NCBI GenBank assembly: GCA_938048695.1
Contig: CALIUO010000008.1
Span: forward strand, 1-56,018
Length of the DNA: 56,018 nt
Source: an uncultured SAR86 cluster bacterium
GTDB lineage: Bacteria; Pseudomonadota; Gammaproteobacteria; Magnimaribacterales; Magnimaribacteraceae
Reading direction: 5' to 3'
Each line of letters opens with the position of its first letter. Positions within the stretch are counted from its first letter, which is position 1. Both the position numbers and the translations under genes were made by a program. The notes beneath the pieces were generated by a model. It saw only the letters and a list, made by a program, of their open reading frames with translations, had not been told where the DNA came from and did no database searches. Shown piece by piece: positions 12,226 to 24,704 of the stretch.

Positions 12226-13539
12226 CTATTTACCTATACAAAATTCCGAGAAAATTTCTCCAAGAAGGTCATCTGAACTCATGGGTCGCAAAATATCTCC
12301 TAGGTGATGGTGGGCTGATCTTAAATTTTCTGCAACCAGCTCTAAAGACTGGCCCTCGACAAGTGAGACAACTGATTCTTTTAACAATTCCTTAGCTTTT
12401 TCCAATGATACTTCGTGTCTTTTTCTAGAGAGAAACGCGGTTTCAACACCCTCATCAACACCCAAACGGGCCAAAAGTGCTCTTAATAAATCTTCCACCC
12501 CTTCACCAGTTGCACATGAGAGATAGAATATATCTTTTTCATTTTTTGGCACACTATCTATTAGGTCAGATTTATTCATGACAGTAATATAATCACCCAA
12601 ATCTATATCAAAATCTTTTACATCACTTATATCTTTTACCAACAAAGTGAAATTGGACTTTTGTACGACATTTAAAGACCTGTTAATTCCTTCTTTTTCT
12701 ATATCAGAATCAGGATTAGATCTAACACCTGCTGTATCAATAAACTCAATCGTAACACCCGCTATATTAACTACCGTCTTAACCAGATCTCTAGTTGTTC
12801 CAGGAACATTAGAAGTTATTGCAACATCATCACGAGCCAAAACATTAAGGAGTGTCGACTTTCCGGCATTTGGAGCCCCCACTATTGCAACAGAATAACC
12901 CTCTCTTAGCCTTACACCTTCTCTTACCCCCATCAACAACTTAGAAACTTCTTCCAAACAAATTTCTAGATCTCTTTTTATTGTATTAAGAAGATCACCC
13001 TCTATGTCTTCTTCAGGAAAATCTATATTTGCTTCAATTACAACCCTACCTCTAACAACCTCATCGACCAAGGAATTTATCTTATTAGAAAACTCGCCAG
13101 ACAAAGAAGCGTTTGCAGCCAATACGGCACTTTTGCTTTGGGCATTTATAAGATCGGCAACTGACTCTGCTTGTGCGAGGTCTATTTTGTCATTCAAAAA
13201 CGCAGTCTTAGTAAACTCACCCGGGTCCGCAACAACAGCTCCAAGAGAGACCGCCTCATCAACAATCAACGAAACTATCATAGGATTGCCATGGCAATGA
13301 AACTCCACAACATCCTCACCAGTATAAGAATGGGGCGATTGAAAAAAAACAACCATACCTGAGTCTATTACCCCATCACCACTCGACATTATTGAGCATT
13401 TTTTAAATTTCCACGGCTCAGAGAGTTCTCCACACATTCTCTCTGCTATTGTTTTAGATTTTTCACCGGACATTCTCACAACAGAAACACCACCCCTACC
13501 AGGTGCAGAAGCAGAAGCTATAATGGTTCTTTTGTTCAA
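12226..13539 (-). CDS. mnmE: tRNA modification GTPase MnmE
   Basis: The 437-residue protein is near full length (454 in E. coli). The N-terminal tetrahydrofolate-binding domain has PGRGGVSVVRMSG and YTGEDVVEFHCHGNP; the inserted G domain has the P-loop GAPNAGKSTLLN near residue 218 and DTAGVR; the C-terminus is CIGK, the conserved motif with the functional cysteine. It partners MnmG in tRNA wobble-uridine modification. Its likely start is TTG. On the plus strand this gene is clearly richer in C/A than mnmG on the other side of the spacer. Confidence 0.97.
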   Translation of the reverse strand: MNKRTIIASASAPGRGGVSVVRMSGEKSKTIAERMCGELSEPWKFKKCSIMSSGDGVIDSGMVVFFQSPHSYTGEDVVEFHCHGNPMIVSLIVDEAVSLGAVVADPGEFTKTAFLNDKIDLAQAESVADLINAQSKSAVLAANASLSGEFSNKINSLVDEVVRGRVVIEANIDFPEEDIEGDLLNTIKRDLEICLEEVSKLLMGVREGVRLREGYSVAIVGAPNAGKSTLLNVLARDDVAITSNVPGTTRDLVKTVVNIAGVTIEFIDTAGVRSNPDSDIEKEGINRSLNVVQKSNFTLLVKDISDVKDFDIDLGDYITVMNKSDLIDSVPKNEKDIFYLSCATGEGVEDLLRALLARLGVDEGVETAFLSRKRHEVSLEKAKELLKESVVSLVEGQSLELVAENLRSAHHHLGDILRPMSSDDLLGEIFSEFCIGK

Positions 13540-13540
13540 T

Positions 13541-15175
13541 CTAGGAAGAGGCCGCTTTTTTTGTGTACCACCATTGCTGGAATATCTGAATTAACATATT
13601 GACCAACCAGTAAAGAACAAGCCCCGATGGGAACCAGGCAAAAATAACAGCAAACACCAATGGGAAGAATTTCATCATTTGTGCCTGCATAGGATCCGCG
13701 TTTGGAGGCGTGGGAGTTAGTTTTTGCGAAAGATACATGCCCGCGCCGTTCAAGATAGGTAAAACAAAATAAGGGTCCATGGCAGAGAGGTCATCTATCC
13801 ACAAGAAAAAAGGAGAATGCCTAAGTTCCACCGTCTCTAGTAAAACCCAGTAAAAAGCCAAAAAGAATGGCATTTGTGCCAACATTGGCAAACAACCACC
13901 AAGCGGGTTAACACCTTCTTTTTTATACATTTCCATCAACTCCTGGCTCATGGCCTGCCTATTATCACCATGTTTTTCCTGAAGTTGTTGCATTTTAGGT
14001 GCAAGTTCGCGCATTTTACCCATTGAAACATAAGCCTTAGCGGAGAGAGGCCAAGTTGCAATTTTTAACACCACAGTTAAAAAGATAATTGCCAGTCCCC
14101 AGTTATTAAAAATACTATGACCTAAATCTAACAACCAATACATGGGCTTACCAAGCCACCACAAAAATCCATAATCAACGGTCAGATCAAGATTTTCTTC
14201 TATTTCTGATAATTGTTTGGGTAATTTAGGCCCGACATATAAGGTATTTTTTGTGCTTGCGGACTCGCCGTAAGAAACAAGAAAATCTTTGGAGGTATAA
14301 CCCAGTGAGTAGCGACCCGAATTATTACCATATCTTCCTTGATACAAGTATTCATCATTTTGATCTGGTATCCATGCCGACAAAAAGTAGTGCTGTATTA
14401 ATGCTACCCAGCCCCCAATAGATTTGTTTTGATATGCCGCCTCTCTTATGTCATCAAAGTCGTATTTTTCATATGTATCTTTTGTTGAGGAAAATACAGG
14501 CCCGAGATAGGTATACATCAAACCACCCTCAGCAACTACAGATCCATCTCTTTCTATCACCACATAGGGCGTTATAGAAATTTGTTCATTGAGTGAAGAC
14601 TCGACCATATCTTCGACTTCTATTTTGTAGCCCTCATTTGGCATTTCAATTTTCCTCTTAAAGGATAGTCCATTGGCTGATCCTTCAAGTACGTAAGTGG
14701 TCATTTCTCCGGTGGTACTTTCTATAGAAATTTTAGAAAATTCGGGAGTCAAGTAACCTTGGGTTCTGGTATAAAAGCCACTATTTGCAAAATAGATATT
14801 TTCTCTATTTGAGTCTGCATCATAAGTCGGACCAAACACCATAAACGGTTCCGTAGAATCTTTAGATTTTGAAATAGTGTTAAGTTGTGAAATCTCAAAT
14901 CTCCCTGTTTTTGAATCAACATACAGAGACAAATTATCGTTCTTTATCTCGTAATAATTTTTGTCTTCTACGGGGGTTTCTTCTGATGGTTCCGAGAGAG
15001 TAGACAGAGGCTCTAAGGGTTGTGATAGTAAGCGATCACTATCATTAATAGTGTTTATTGAATTGCTTTCAGCATAGGCTGTATTATTAATTTCTTCAGT
15101 TACCGGCCACTGCAAAAGAAGGTAATAAAGGGTAGCGCCTATTGCTATTATTAATGAAGTTTTAATTACGTCCAT
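13541..15175 (-). CDS. yidC: Membrane protein insertase YidC
   Basis: Using the ATG at 15175 ([25 protein letters not shown], first helix) the protein has 544 residues, the gammaproteobacterial long form. After TM1 comes a large periplasmic beta domain (residues about 60-340), then the conserved five-helix insertase core with [38 protein letters not shown] and [20 protein letters not shown]. It inserts Fo subunits and other inner-membrane proteins. Its start overlaps yidD by 14 bases, and its end is 1 base from mnmE. Confidence 0.98.
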   Translation of the reverse strand: MDVIKTSLIIAIGATLYYLLLQWPVTEEINNTAYAESNSINTINDSDRLLSQPLEPLSTLSEPSEETPVEDKNYYEIKNDNLSLYVDSKTGRFEISQLNTISKSKDSTEPFMVFGPTYDADSNRENIYFANSGFYTRTQGYLTPEFSKISIESTTGEMTTYVLEGSANGLSFKRKIEMPNEGYKIEVEDMVESSLNEQISITPYVVIERDGSVVAEGGLMYTYLGPVFSSTKDTYEKYDFDDIREAAYQNKSIGGWVALIQHYFLSAWIPDQNDEYLYQGRYGNNSGRYSLGYTSKDFLVSYGESASTKNTLYVGPKLPKQLSEIEENLDLTVDYGFLWWLGKPMYWLLDLGHSIFNNWGLAIIFLTVVLKIATWPLSAKAYVSMGKMRELAPKMQQLQEKHGDNRQAMSQELMEMYKKEGVNPLGGCLPMLAQMPFFLAFYWVLLETVELRHSPFFLWIDDLSAMDPYFVLPILNGAGMYLSQKLTPTPPNADPMQAQMMKFFPLVFAVIFAWFPSGLVLYWLVNMLIQIFQQWWYTKKAASS

Positions 15176-15398
15176 GCTTGTCCCTCCCAGGAACATTGTC
15201 TATACCATAACCACCCCAAGGATTGCATTTTAGAATTCTCTTGATTGCCAAAGAACTTCCCTTCAGGGCCCCATGATTTGATAATGCTTCGACAGCATAT
15301 TGTGAGCACGTTGGATGAAATCTGCAGCTCTGCCCCAACAACGGACTTATAAATTTCTGGTAAAATCGAATGAGCCTTATAAGTAATTTACTGATCAT
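15162..15398 (-). CDS. yidD: Membrane protein insertion efficiency factor YidD
   Basis: This 78-residue protein matches YidD: an amphipathic start, then [20 protein letters not shown] and [16 protein letters not shown], with the three conserved cysteines (in SCRF, PTCS and KCNPWGG). It is thought to help YidC-dependent insertion. It lies between rnpA and yidC in the universal rpmH-rnpA-yidD-yidC order. Confidence 0.96.
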   Translation of the reverse strand: MISKLLIRLIRFYQKFISPLLGQSCRFHPTCSQYAVEALSNHGALKGSSLAIKRILKCNPWGGYGIDNVPGRDKHGRN

Positions 15399-15403
15399 AT
15401 TCC

Positions 15404-15730
15404 CTACTTGAATTTATCCCAAATAATATCTAAATCTTTTTGGAGATCCTTTTCTTTTCCTGTTAGATTTTTCTTAACATACACAACAAAATCCTTAGCG
15501 GGCAATTCTAAAACCTTTGAGAGAAAACTTCCTTTTATTTTTCTTTTGATATTATTTCTATTGACTGCAAGTTTGGTATCTTTCTTTCTTATTGCTACAC
15601 CTATTCGGGCCACCCCACATGAATTGGACTTCGATAGAACCAGGACATTATCAGTTGAAAACTTTTTGTCTGGAGAAGAAAAGATTTCATTGAAACCCTC
15701 GCTGGAGGGTATAGAGCGTTTGACGGTCAT
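15404..15730 (-). CDS. rnpA: Ribonuclease P protein component
   Basis: The 108-residue basic protein has the RnpA signature [15 protein letters not shown] (the RNR motif) at about residues 54-68 and a preceding [14 protein letters not shown] strand. It binds the catalytic RNase P RNA and aids 5' maturation of tRNAs. Its ATG at 15730 is a single base after the rpmH stop, so the two are co-translated. Confidence 0.96.
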   Translation of the reverse strand: MTVKRSIPSSEGFNEIFSSPDKKFSTDNVLVLSKSNSCGVARIGVAIRKKDTKLAVNRNNIKRKIKGSFLSKVLELPAKDFVVYVKKNLTGKEKDLQKDLDIIWDKFK

Positions 15731-15731
15731 T

Positions 15732-15866
15732 TTAGACCGTTAGAGATAGTCTCCCCTTTTTCCTTCTGTTGCTAAGAACCTTCTTTCCACCGAGCGTAGA
15801 GTTTCTCGAACGGAAACCATGTGTTCTTGCTCTTTTTATCTTACTAGGCTGATATGTTCTTTTCAT
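15732..15866 (-). CDS. rpmH: 50S ribosomal protein L34
   Basis: Reading the minus strand from ATG at 15866 gives a 44-residue, very basic protein that starts [20 protein letters not shown] and ends GRLSLTV, an unmistakable L34. It has the canonical THGFR and [10 protein letters not shown] segments. It heads the rpmH-rnpA-yidD-yidC-mnmE transcription unit pointing away from dnaA. It was too short to be reported by a size-filtered gene caller, so it is easily missed. Confidence 0.98.
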   Translation of the reverse strand: MKRTYQPSKIKRARTHGFRSRNSTLGGKKVLSNRRKKGRLSLTV

Positions 15867-15949
15867 AATGCTTAAAAGGTAATTGGGTTGCGCATGATAG
15901 AGTTTTTGTCAAGTTAAGACAAGTAAAATAATTAAAACAATATATTAAC

Positions 15950-15993
15950 AAGTTATCCACAATTAATATCTGTGTTTATACTGTGGATAACTT
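15950..15993. promoter_or_regulatory. Symmetric pair of perfect DnaA boxes upstream of dnaA
   Basis: TTATCCACA at 15953-15961 and its reverse complement TGTGGATAA at 15982-15990 are both perfect consensus DnaA boxes. They sit inside 12-base inverted arms (AAGTTATCCACA, 15950-15961; TGTGGATAACTT, 15982-15993) with a 20-base spacer. A -10-like TATACT (15977-15982) lies between them and TATAAT (16006-16011) lies just before the dnaA start, so the site is placed to autoregulate dnaA. The rpmH-dnaA gap is the oriC position in Pseudomonas, yet at 152 bases it is small and has only these two boxes. Confidence 0.8.
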
Positions 15994-16018
15994 ACTTTTT
16001 TTATATATAATCAACCAA

Positions 16019-17383
16019 ATGACTGATTTACACTTTTGGGGAGAATGTAAGAAAACTTTAGAACGAGATTTACCTGTTGAAGAGTATTCTACATGGATTG
16101 CCCCCCTCACACTAGAACAAAATAATGGCTCTAACCCCCTTTCATACAGTGTTTTGGCACCAAATAAATTTATTTCGGACTGGGTAGAGGACAACTACGG
16201 TATAACCATTAAAGAAAGGCTGTCTGCCATTACCAGTAATAGAGATCTGAATCTAAATTTTGAAATCTTTGTAGACTATCACGACAAACAATCATCTGAT
16301 ATATTGGAAAAAACCCCTAAAGATAACAATGGGGCCGTTGAACAGAGGCCATCTGGGATTCAAAAAAGTAACTTAATTGAAAATTTCACATTTGAATCTT
16401 TCGTTGAAGGAAAATCTAACCATATTGCTTTAGCAGCTTCCAGGCAAATTGGTGATGGCTTAAAAAATTCATATAATCCACTTTTTATTTATGGTGGAGT
16501 TGGTTTGGGCAAGACCCACTTAATGCATGCAGTCGGAAATGAGATTCTAAGGAAGGACCCAACGAAGAAAATTGCCTATGTCCATTCAGAGAAGTTCGTG
16601 AGTGATATGGTAAAATCATTACAATTAGGCGCAATTAATGAATTTAAGCAATACTACAGATCATTAGATGCTCTTTTGATCGACGATATTCAGTTCTTTG
16701 CAAAAAAAGAACAATCTCAAGAAGAGCTTTTCCATACCTTTAATTCTCTTCTGGAAAAAGGCAGTCAGATGATTTTGACATGTGATCGTTACCCCAAGGA
16801 GATAGATGGGCTTGAAGATAGGCTGAAGTCTAGGCTGGGTTGGGGCCTGCCTGTTGTAATTGAACCGCCAGAATTAGAGACTCGTGTTGCAATTTTATTA
16901 AGCAAGGCGGAATCTATGAATCACGAACTAAATGAAGAGTCAGCTTTTTTCATAGCTCAGAAAGTTAGGTCTAATGTAAGAGAATTAGAAGGGGCCCTAA
17001 AAAGAGTTATAGCCAACTCAAATTTCACGGGAAGACCTATTTCAGTTGACCTCATTAAAGACTCGTTAAAGGACTTGCTTGCCATTCAGGCTCGTCAAGT
17101 TAGCGTTGAGAATATACAGAAGACAACTGCAGAGTATTACAACATTAAAATGAGTGACATCCTTTCAAAAAGGAGAAGTAGATCTGTTGCCAGGCCACGA
17201 CAAATGGCGATGTTTTTAGCAAAAGAACTTACAAACTACAGTCTACCTGAAATAGGAGAGTCTTTTGGGGGGAGAGATCATACAACGGTCATACATGCCT
17301 GCAAAAAGATTAATGAACTTAGATCATTTAATCTAGACATAGAAGAGGATTATAGGAAGCTTTTAAGGGTTTTAACTATATAA
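16019..17383 (+). CDS. dnaA: Chromosomal replication initiator protein DnaA
   Basis: I start at the ATG at 16019 ([15 protein letters not shown]), giving 454 residues; an upstream in-frame start would fall inside the right DnaA box. Domain I is residues 1-90, a short linker follows, the AAA+ domain has the Walker A GGVGLGKT at 159-166 and Walker [10 protein letters not shown], and domain IV ends with the DNA-binding signature [15 protein letters not shown]. DnaA binds its boxes and opens the origin. No clear Shine-Dalgarno precedes the start. dnaN follows after 7 bases. Confidence 0.98.
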   Translation: MTDLHFWGECKKTLERDLPVEEYSTWIAPLTLEQNNGSNPLSYSVLAPNKFISDWVEDNYGITIKERLSAITSNRDLNLNFEIFVDYHDKQSSDILEKTPKDNNGAVEQRPSGIQKSNLIENFTFESFVEGKSNHIALAASRQIGDGLKNSYNPLFIYGGVGLGKTHLMHAVGNEILRKDPTKKIAYVHSEKFVSDMVKSLQLGAINEFKQYYRSLDALLIDDIQFFAKKEQSQEELFHTFNSLLEKGSQMILTCDRYPKEIDGLEDRLKSRLGWGLPVVIEPPELETRVAILLSKAESMNHELNEESAFFIAQKVRSNVRELEGALKRVIANSNFTGRPISVDLIKDSLKDLLAIQARQVSVENIQKTTAEYYNIKMSDILSKRRSRSVARPRQMAMFLAKELTNYSLPEIGESFGGRDHTTVIHACKKINELRSFNLDIEEDYRKLLRVLTI

Positions 17384-17390
17384 TACAGAC

Positions 17391-18491
17391 ATGAAATTCA
17401 TTACCGAAAAGTCTCAAATAGTTGATTCACTGCAAAATGCCGCAGCCGTAGCAGAAAGAAGGCAAACCATACCAATTCTTGCAAACCTAAGGCTTAAGAT
17501 CGTGGAAGGAAAGTTAGAAGTCACTGCAACAGACTTAGAAATCCAAATCAAAACTTATTCAGATTTGATAGAAATACAGGAAGAGGGTGAAACAACAGTA
17601 TCAGCTAGAAAAATGTCAGAACTATGCAGGTCTTTACCGGAGGGAGAAAATGTAAGCTTCTCTTTATCAAACGGAAAATTAACTGTTAGCTCAAGTAACT
17701 TTCACGCTGATTTTGCAACTATTTCTTCAGATGATTTTCCTGAAATAGAAATTAGTGAAGAACAAGTTCCTGTCTCCATGGAATCAAGTGTCTTAAAAAG
17801 AATACTCTCTAAAACTTCATTCTCTATGGCATCTCAAGATGTGAGGTATTACTTAAATGGAATGCTGTTAGAAATTAATGGAGACAAAATAAATGGTGTT
17901 GCAACTGATGGTCATAGGCTTGCATATTCCTCAGCAAGTGCAGAGAATTCAGAAGCAGAGATGAGGAATATACTCCCTCGTAAAGCAGTATTAGAGCTAG
18001 CAAAGTTACTTTCACCCAATAATGACCCCATAGAGATATTAGTTGGACCTTCATATGTAGTAATAAAAACAGAAAATCTTAGTTTTTCAAGCAAGCTGAT
18101 CGATGGTAAATATCCAGATTATGACAAAGTTTTTCCAACTGGTGAGCCTCTACCTCTAGAAATCAGAAAAGAAGTTCTACAGTCGGCCTTGTCCAGAGCT
18201 TCGGTCCTGTCAAATGAAAAATATAGAGGCGTAAGATTTCAACTTTCTGAGAATAAGCTCAAACTAACGGCAAATAATCCGGAACAAGAATCTGCCGAGG
18301 AGGAGCTTGATGTGTCCTATAAAGGATCTGAATTAGAAGTTGGGTTTAATATCGGCTATCTGCTAGATGTATTAAACTCTATAGAAACAGAGGATGTAAA
18401 GTTTGAATTTTACGGAGAAGATTCTAGTTGTATCATCAAAGAAAACAATTCAGAAGATGATGTATATGTCATTATGCCTATGAGGCTCTGA
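17391..18491 (+). CDS. dnaN: DNA polymerase III beta sliding clamp
   Basis: The 366-residue product is exactly the usual beta-clamp length. It has three repeated clamp folds, with the N-terminal RRQTIPILANLRL segment, the central DGHRLAYSSA segment and the C-terminus ending VIMPMRL, the family's diagnostic end. The clamp tethers polymerases to DNA. Its TGA stop overlaps the recF ATG by one base. Confidence 0.98.
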   Translation: MKFITEKSQIVDSLQNAAAVAERRQTIPILANLRLKIVEGKLEVTATDLEIQIKTYSDLIEIQEEGETTVSARKMSELCRSLPEGENVSFSLSNGKLTVSSSNFHADFATISSDDFPEIEISEEQVPVSMESSVLKRILSKTSFSMASQDVRYYLNGMLLEINGDKINGVATDGHRLAYSSASAENSEAEMRNILPRKAVLELAKLLSPNNDPIEILVGPSYVVIKTENLSFSSKLIDGKYPDYDKVFPTGEPLPLEIRKEVLQSALSRASVLSNEKYRGVRFQLSENKLKLTANNPEQESAEEELDVSYKGSELEVGFNIGYLLDVLNSIETEDVKFEFYGEDSSCIIKENNSEDDVYVIMPMRL

Positions 18492-19561
18492 TGCCTCTTC
18501 AAAGGCTTCAACTCAATAATTTTCGTTTATTTCAAGATAGTATTTTTCCACTTTCCAGCGGGACAAATCTCATATTAGGCGAGAACGGATCAGGAAAAAC
18601 TTCAATTTTAGAGTCTATCAGTATTTTACTCTCTGGAAATTCATTCAGGACAAAAGAAACAAAAGAGTGTATTAGCTACAATAGAGATTTTTATAAAATT
18701 GCTGCAACAGGAGTGCTCCAAAACAAAAAACTTCAACTCTCTATTGAAAACGGAACAAATAGCAGATTAAAGTCTTCTAGAAGACTTGGAGAAAATGCAG
18801 CAAGAAAAGAAGAACTTTATTTTTTGCAAATAGTCATGGCAAAGAACCTTAGAATGATTGATGGTGAGCCTGACATTAGAAGAGAATACTTTAATCAGCT
18901 AATGTTTCACGTGAAACCTGGAACTAAAAAGCTATATACACTGTACCAAAAAGCACTTAAACAAAGAAATAGATGTCTCAAAAACAATCTTTCGAAGTCT
19001 GAATTATCTACATGGAGTAAAGAGTTGGCTGATTTAGGCCTTGAACTAAGCCTAGAGCAGTATAGTTTTTTTCAAACTTTTAAAGAACAAAATATCAAGT
19101 ATATTGAAGAAATAGTAGGCACAGGTGAATTTACCTTTCTTGATAAATTAAATATAACCTTTTCAAAGGGATGGGAAAGATCTAAAAAGTTAATAGAATC
19201 TTTTGAGGAATCTCTAGAGAAAGATAAGGCAATTGGATATACCTCGAAAGGGCCCCACAGAATGGATTTAACATTCCAAATAAATAATAAAAAAGCAAGC
19301 TCTAATCTTTCACGAGGACAACTTAAGATATTGATTTTATTGATTTTTTTGTCAAATAGCAGTCTTATTCAAGAGATAACTCAAGCTGAAACCTTACTCA
19401 TGATAGACGATCTAAGCTCAGAATTAGATACTAATAACTTGAGTTCTTTACTGAATAGAATTGTACAGAGTGAAAACCAGATAGTCTTAACAGGAATCCA
19501 AGGCGAAGAAATGCATAAATCTATAGAAAAATTGACAAACTTTACGCAGATTAATCTTTGA
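18491..19561 (+). CDS. recF: DNA replication and repair protein RecF
   Basis: This 356-residue SMC-like ATPase has the Walker A GENGSGKTSILE near residues 31-42, the LSRGQLKILILL signature region and the Walker B LLMIDDLSSELD near the C-terminus. RecF loads RecOR at gaps and helps restart forks. The gene order dnaA-dnaN-recF-gyrB is conserved in gammaproteobacteria. The coding strand is strongly A-rich. Confidence 0.96.
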   Translation: MPLQRLQLNNFRLFQDSIFPLSSGTNLILGENGSGKTSILESISILLSGNSFRTKETKECISYNRDFYKIAATGVLQNKKLQLSIENGTNSRLKSSRRLGENAARKEELYFLQIVMAKNLRMIDGEPDIRREYFNQLMFHVKPGTKKLYTLYQKALKQRNRCLKNNLSKSELSTWSKELADLGLELSLEQYSFFQTFKEQNIKYIEEIVGTGEFTFLDKLNITFSKGWERSKKLIESFEESLEKDKAIGYTSKGPHRMDLTFQINNKKASSNLSRGQLKILILLIFLSNSSLIQEITQAETLLMIDDLSSELDTNNLSSLLNRIVQSENQIVLTGIQGEEMHKSIEKLTNFTQINL

Positions 19562-19572
19562 TTTTATATTAA

Positions 19573-22062
<2,490 letters not shown>

Positions 22063-22064
22063 AC

Positions 22065-22763
22065 TCAAGCTCTGTTAAGCTTTTCTTCCACCCATTGTCG
22101 AACATCTTCTGCAGACTCTTTTGAGTCTTCAACATAAAATGGCTTGCCTATATGTAGATTTATAGTTCCTGACTTCTTTATGAATTTATGAGCCGGCCAA
22201 CAGTCACCTGAGTTATGACATAGTGGCAATATTTTTACATTATTTCTTTTTGCCAGCTCAAACCCGCTCCTAGCATATTTTCCAACTCTTCCAGCTTTTA
22301 CTCTTGTTCCTTCAGGAAATAAAAGAACAAACATTCCTCTTTTTAATCTTTCTGATCCCTCTTCTAATGTTTGAAGTATTGCCTGTTTAGGCTTATCTCG
22401 GTTTATCCCAATTGGATGAAGCATCTTCATGGCCCATCCCCATAATGGAATGAACAGAAGCTCCCTTTTTAATAAAGTACAAAGTGGATGAAATAAATAT
22501 TGCATGGAAAATGTTTCCCACTGACCTTGATGATTTGAGACAATCACACAAGGCCCAGATGGTAAGTTCTCTTTACCAATAACATTGACCTTTATCCCGC
22601 AAGTTAGATTTAAAAACCAATTAGTGAATCTGGGCCACAGAGAAAAAAGTTTTAGCCTTTTATCAAGTCCAATGAATGGACCTATCAAGCAGGCGAGAAT
22701 GCTTGCCAACATTCCTGAACTTAAATAGCCTACATAAAATAAAGCAGATCTAAGAATAGCCAT
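22065..22763 (-). CDS. plsC: 1-acylglycerol-3-phosphate O-acyltransferase
   Basis: The 232-residue membrane-associated protein has an N-terminal hydrophobic segment, the acyltransferase HX4(D/E) motif in SNHQGQWETFSM (residues about 75-86) and the substrate-binding LLFPEGTRV near 150. It adds the second acyl chain to lysophosphatidate at the inner membrane. It overlaps gmhB by 14 bases. Its 3' end is only 2 bases from the convergent gyrB stop, and I see no terminator between them. Confidence 0.93.
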   Translation of the reverse strand: MAILRSALFYVGYLSSGMLASILACLIGPFIGLDKRLKLFSLWPRFTNWFLNLTCGIKVNVIGKENLPSGPCVIVSNHQGQWETFSMQYLFHPLCTLLKRELLFIPLWGWAMKMLHPIGINRDKPKQAILQTLEEGSERLKRGMFVLLFPEGTRVKAGRVGKYARSGFELAKRNNVKILPLCHNSGDCWPAHKFIKKSGTINLHIGKPFYVEDSKESAEDVRQWVEEKLNRA

Positions 22764-23307
22764 TTTTATTGCCTATTATAAATTCTGCGGCATCCAGTAG
22801 GTTATTAAAACAATGTTCATCAGGAGGACTATTTTTTGATCTGAATACTTTTTCTCCATAACCACCGGTCTTAATTAAGAGAGGGGTGCAGCCATGATTT
22901 CTGCCTGCCAAAATGTCAGATTCTTTATCTCCAATGAAATATTTTCCTTTTAAATCTATACCTAGTTCCAATTCTATTCTTTTAAGCAGACCTGTTTCAG
23001 GTTTTCTGCATTTACATAAACTTTCAGGTGCATGAGGGCAGTAAGCTATATATTCTATTTTTCCACCAACTTCATTAAGAAGGTTGACCATATGATCGTG
23101 AACTGCCTTCAGTTCATTCTCTGTGATTATTTGTTTCTCAATACAAGCTTGATTGGTCGCTATAGCAATTTTATATCCGGATTTATTAAGCAGTGCAATG
23201 GCTTCTAGGCTCCCTTTGATAGGTTCAAAGTCTTCTGGCTTTGTAACGTATGTCATGAGATCCACATTTATAACCCCATCTCTATCCAGGATAACAAAAT
23301 CATCCAT
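22750..23307 (-). CDS. gmhB: D-glycero-beta-D-manno-heptose 1,7-bisphosphate 7-phosphatase
   Basis: This 185-residue HAD phosphatase starts with the nucleophile motif LDRDGVINVD (residues 7-16), has the zinc-binding cysteine/histidine cluster CPHAPESLCKCRKP near residues 90-103 and the late motif GDKESDILAGRNHG. GmhB makes heptose-1-phosphate for the LPS inner core. The glyS-gmhB-plsC neighbourhood is common in gammaproteobacteria. No other heptose genes are in the window. Confidence 0.93.
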   Translation of the reverse strand: MDDFVILDRDGVINVDLMTYVTKPEDFEPIKGSLEAIALLNKSGYKIAIATNQACIEKQIITENELKAVHDHMVNLLNEVGGKIEYIAYCPHAPESLCKCRKPETGLLKRIELELGIDLKGKYFIGDKESDILAGRNHGCTPLLIKTGGYGEKVFRSKNSPPDEHCFNNLLDAAEFIIGNKNGYS

Positions 23308-23313
23308 AATCTA

Positions 23314-24675
23314 CTAAATATTGTATTTTTGTAGTAAAAATTCTCTTACTTCGTCTAAATGCACCCTTTCTTGTGTCATAGAATCTCTATCCCTTACAGT
23401 AAAAGTATTATCCTCTATACTTTGGAAATCGACGGTGATGCAAGCAGGTGTACCAATTTCGTCGTGTTTTCTATAACTTTTACCGATATTTCCTGTATTC
23501 TCTAGCAAAACTCTACCTGCAATGGCCTGTTGCAATTTATTTTTTAGTTCACGAGAAGCTTTGACAATATTTTCGTCATTCTTTTTTAGCGGGATAACAG
23601 CTAATTTTATAGGTGCAAGGTGGGGTTTTAGGCCTAAAACAGTCCTATTTTTGTTATCTTCAAGTTCTTCAATCCTATAAGCCTCATTAAGAATAGCCAA
23701 GAAACCTCTATCAACACCTGCTGATGGCTCTATAACATAAGGCACTATCCATTCTTTGGTTTCAAGGTCCTGAACGGCAAGTTTCGCATTAGATTGAGTG
23801 TTTTCTTCTACTTTTGCACTTATTTTTAGTTCTTTCTGCCCTTTCGTATGAGATCCTAAATCAAAATCTGTCCTATTTGCTATTCCTTCCAGCTCTTCTA
23901 AGCCGTGAGGATATTTATACATAATATCCACGGTAGCTTTAGAATAATGAGCAAGTTCATCTCTTGGCACATGGTAAAGCTCTAATTTATCTCTAGCTAT
24001 GCCTTGATCTTCCCACCAATCAAGTCTTAAATCGGTCCAATTCTTATGCCACTCTTCGTCTTCACCAGGTTTCACAAAGAACTCTAGCTCCATTTGTTCG
24101 AATTCACGTACTCTAAAAATAAAATTTCTGGGAGTTATTTCATTTCTAAAAGCCTTACCCATCTGAGCAATTCCAAACGGAAGAGGGTGTGGAGTAGAAT
24201 CCAGTACATTCTTGAAATTGGTAAATATATTTTGCGCTGTCTCTGGTCTGAGATAAGCAAATGAGTTTCCGTCCTCAACTGGCCCAACATTAGTTTTGAA
24301 CATTAGATTAAATGGTCTTGGATCAGTTAGATCTTCTGATCCACACCCAGGACACTTATTGTCTGCAATATGATCAGCCCTCCATCTAGAATTACAATTT
24401 CTGCAATCTAACAATGGATCAGAAAAAGTATCTTCATGGCCAGAGTATTTCAAGACCAATGGGTTAGTTAGGATCGAAGAGTCTATACCTTCTATATCAT
24501 CCCTGTCGTAAATCATGGATTTCCACCAAGATTGCTTCAGATTATTTTTAAGCTCAACTCCTAAGGGCCCATAATCATAAAGCCCCTGAAGACCACCATA
24601 GATTTCATTAGATTGAAATATAAAACCTCGCCTTTTACATAACGAGACCAGATCTTCCATAGTGTGGTTATTCAT
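23314..24675 (-). CDS. Glycyl-tRNA synthetase, single-chain (alpha2-type)
   Basis: At 453 residues this is a complete class II GlyRS of the homodimeric kind found in archaea, eukaryotes and some bacteria, not the two-gene glyQ/glyS form typical of gammaproteobacteria. It starts near [16 protein letters not shown], has a four-cysteine zinc site (Cys91, 94, 108, 111), the motif [20 protein letters not shown] (motif 2), and the C-terminal anticodon domain with CITVDF and RDSMTQERV. It charges tRNA-Gly. It sits exactly where glyQ-glyS lies in related genomes, next to gmhB-plsC, so it is a probable in-place replacement. Confidence 0.95.
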   Translation of the reverse strand: MNNHTMEDLVSLCKRRGFIFQSNEIYGGLQGLYDYGPLGVELKNNLKQSWWKSMIYDRDDIEGIDSSILTNPLVLKYSGHEDTFSDPLLDCRNCNSRWRADHIADNKCPGCGSEDLTDPRPFNLMFKTNVGPVEDGNSFAYLRPETAQNIFTNFKNVLDSTPHPLPFGIAQMGKAFRNEITPRNFIFRVREFEQMELEFFVKPGEDEEWHKNWTDLRLDWWEDQGIARDKLELYHVPRDELAHYSKATVDIMYKYPHGLEELEGIANRTDFDLGSHTKGQKELKISAKVEENTQSNAKLAVQDLETKEWIVPYVIEPSAGVDRGFLAILNEAYRIEELEDNKNRTVLGLKPHLAPIKLAVIPLKKNDENIVKASRELKNKLQQAIAGRVLLENTGNIGKSYRKHDEIGTPACITVDFQSIEDNTFTVRDRDSMTQERVHLDEVREFLLQKYNI

Positions 24676-24704
24676 ATTGGTAGTAAGTACTTACTATTGT
24701 TATA

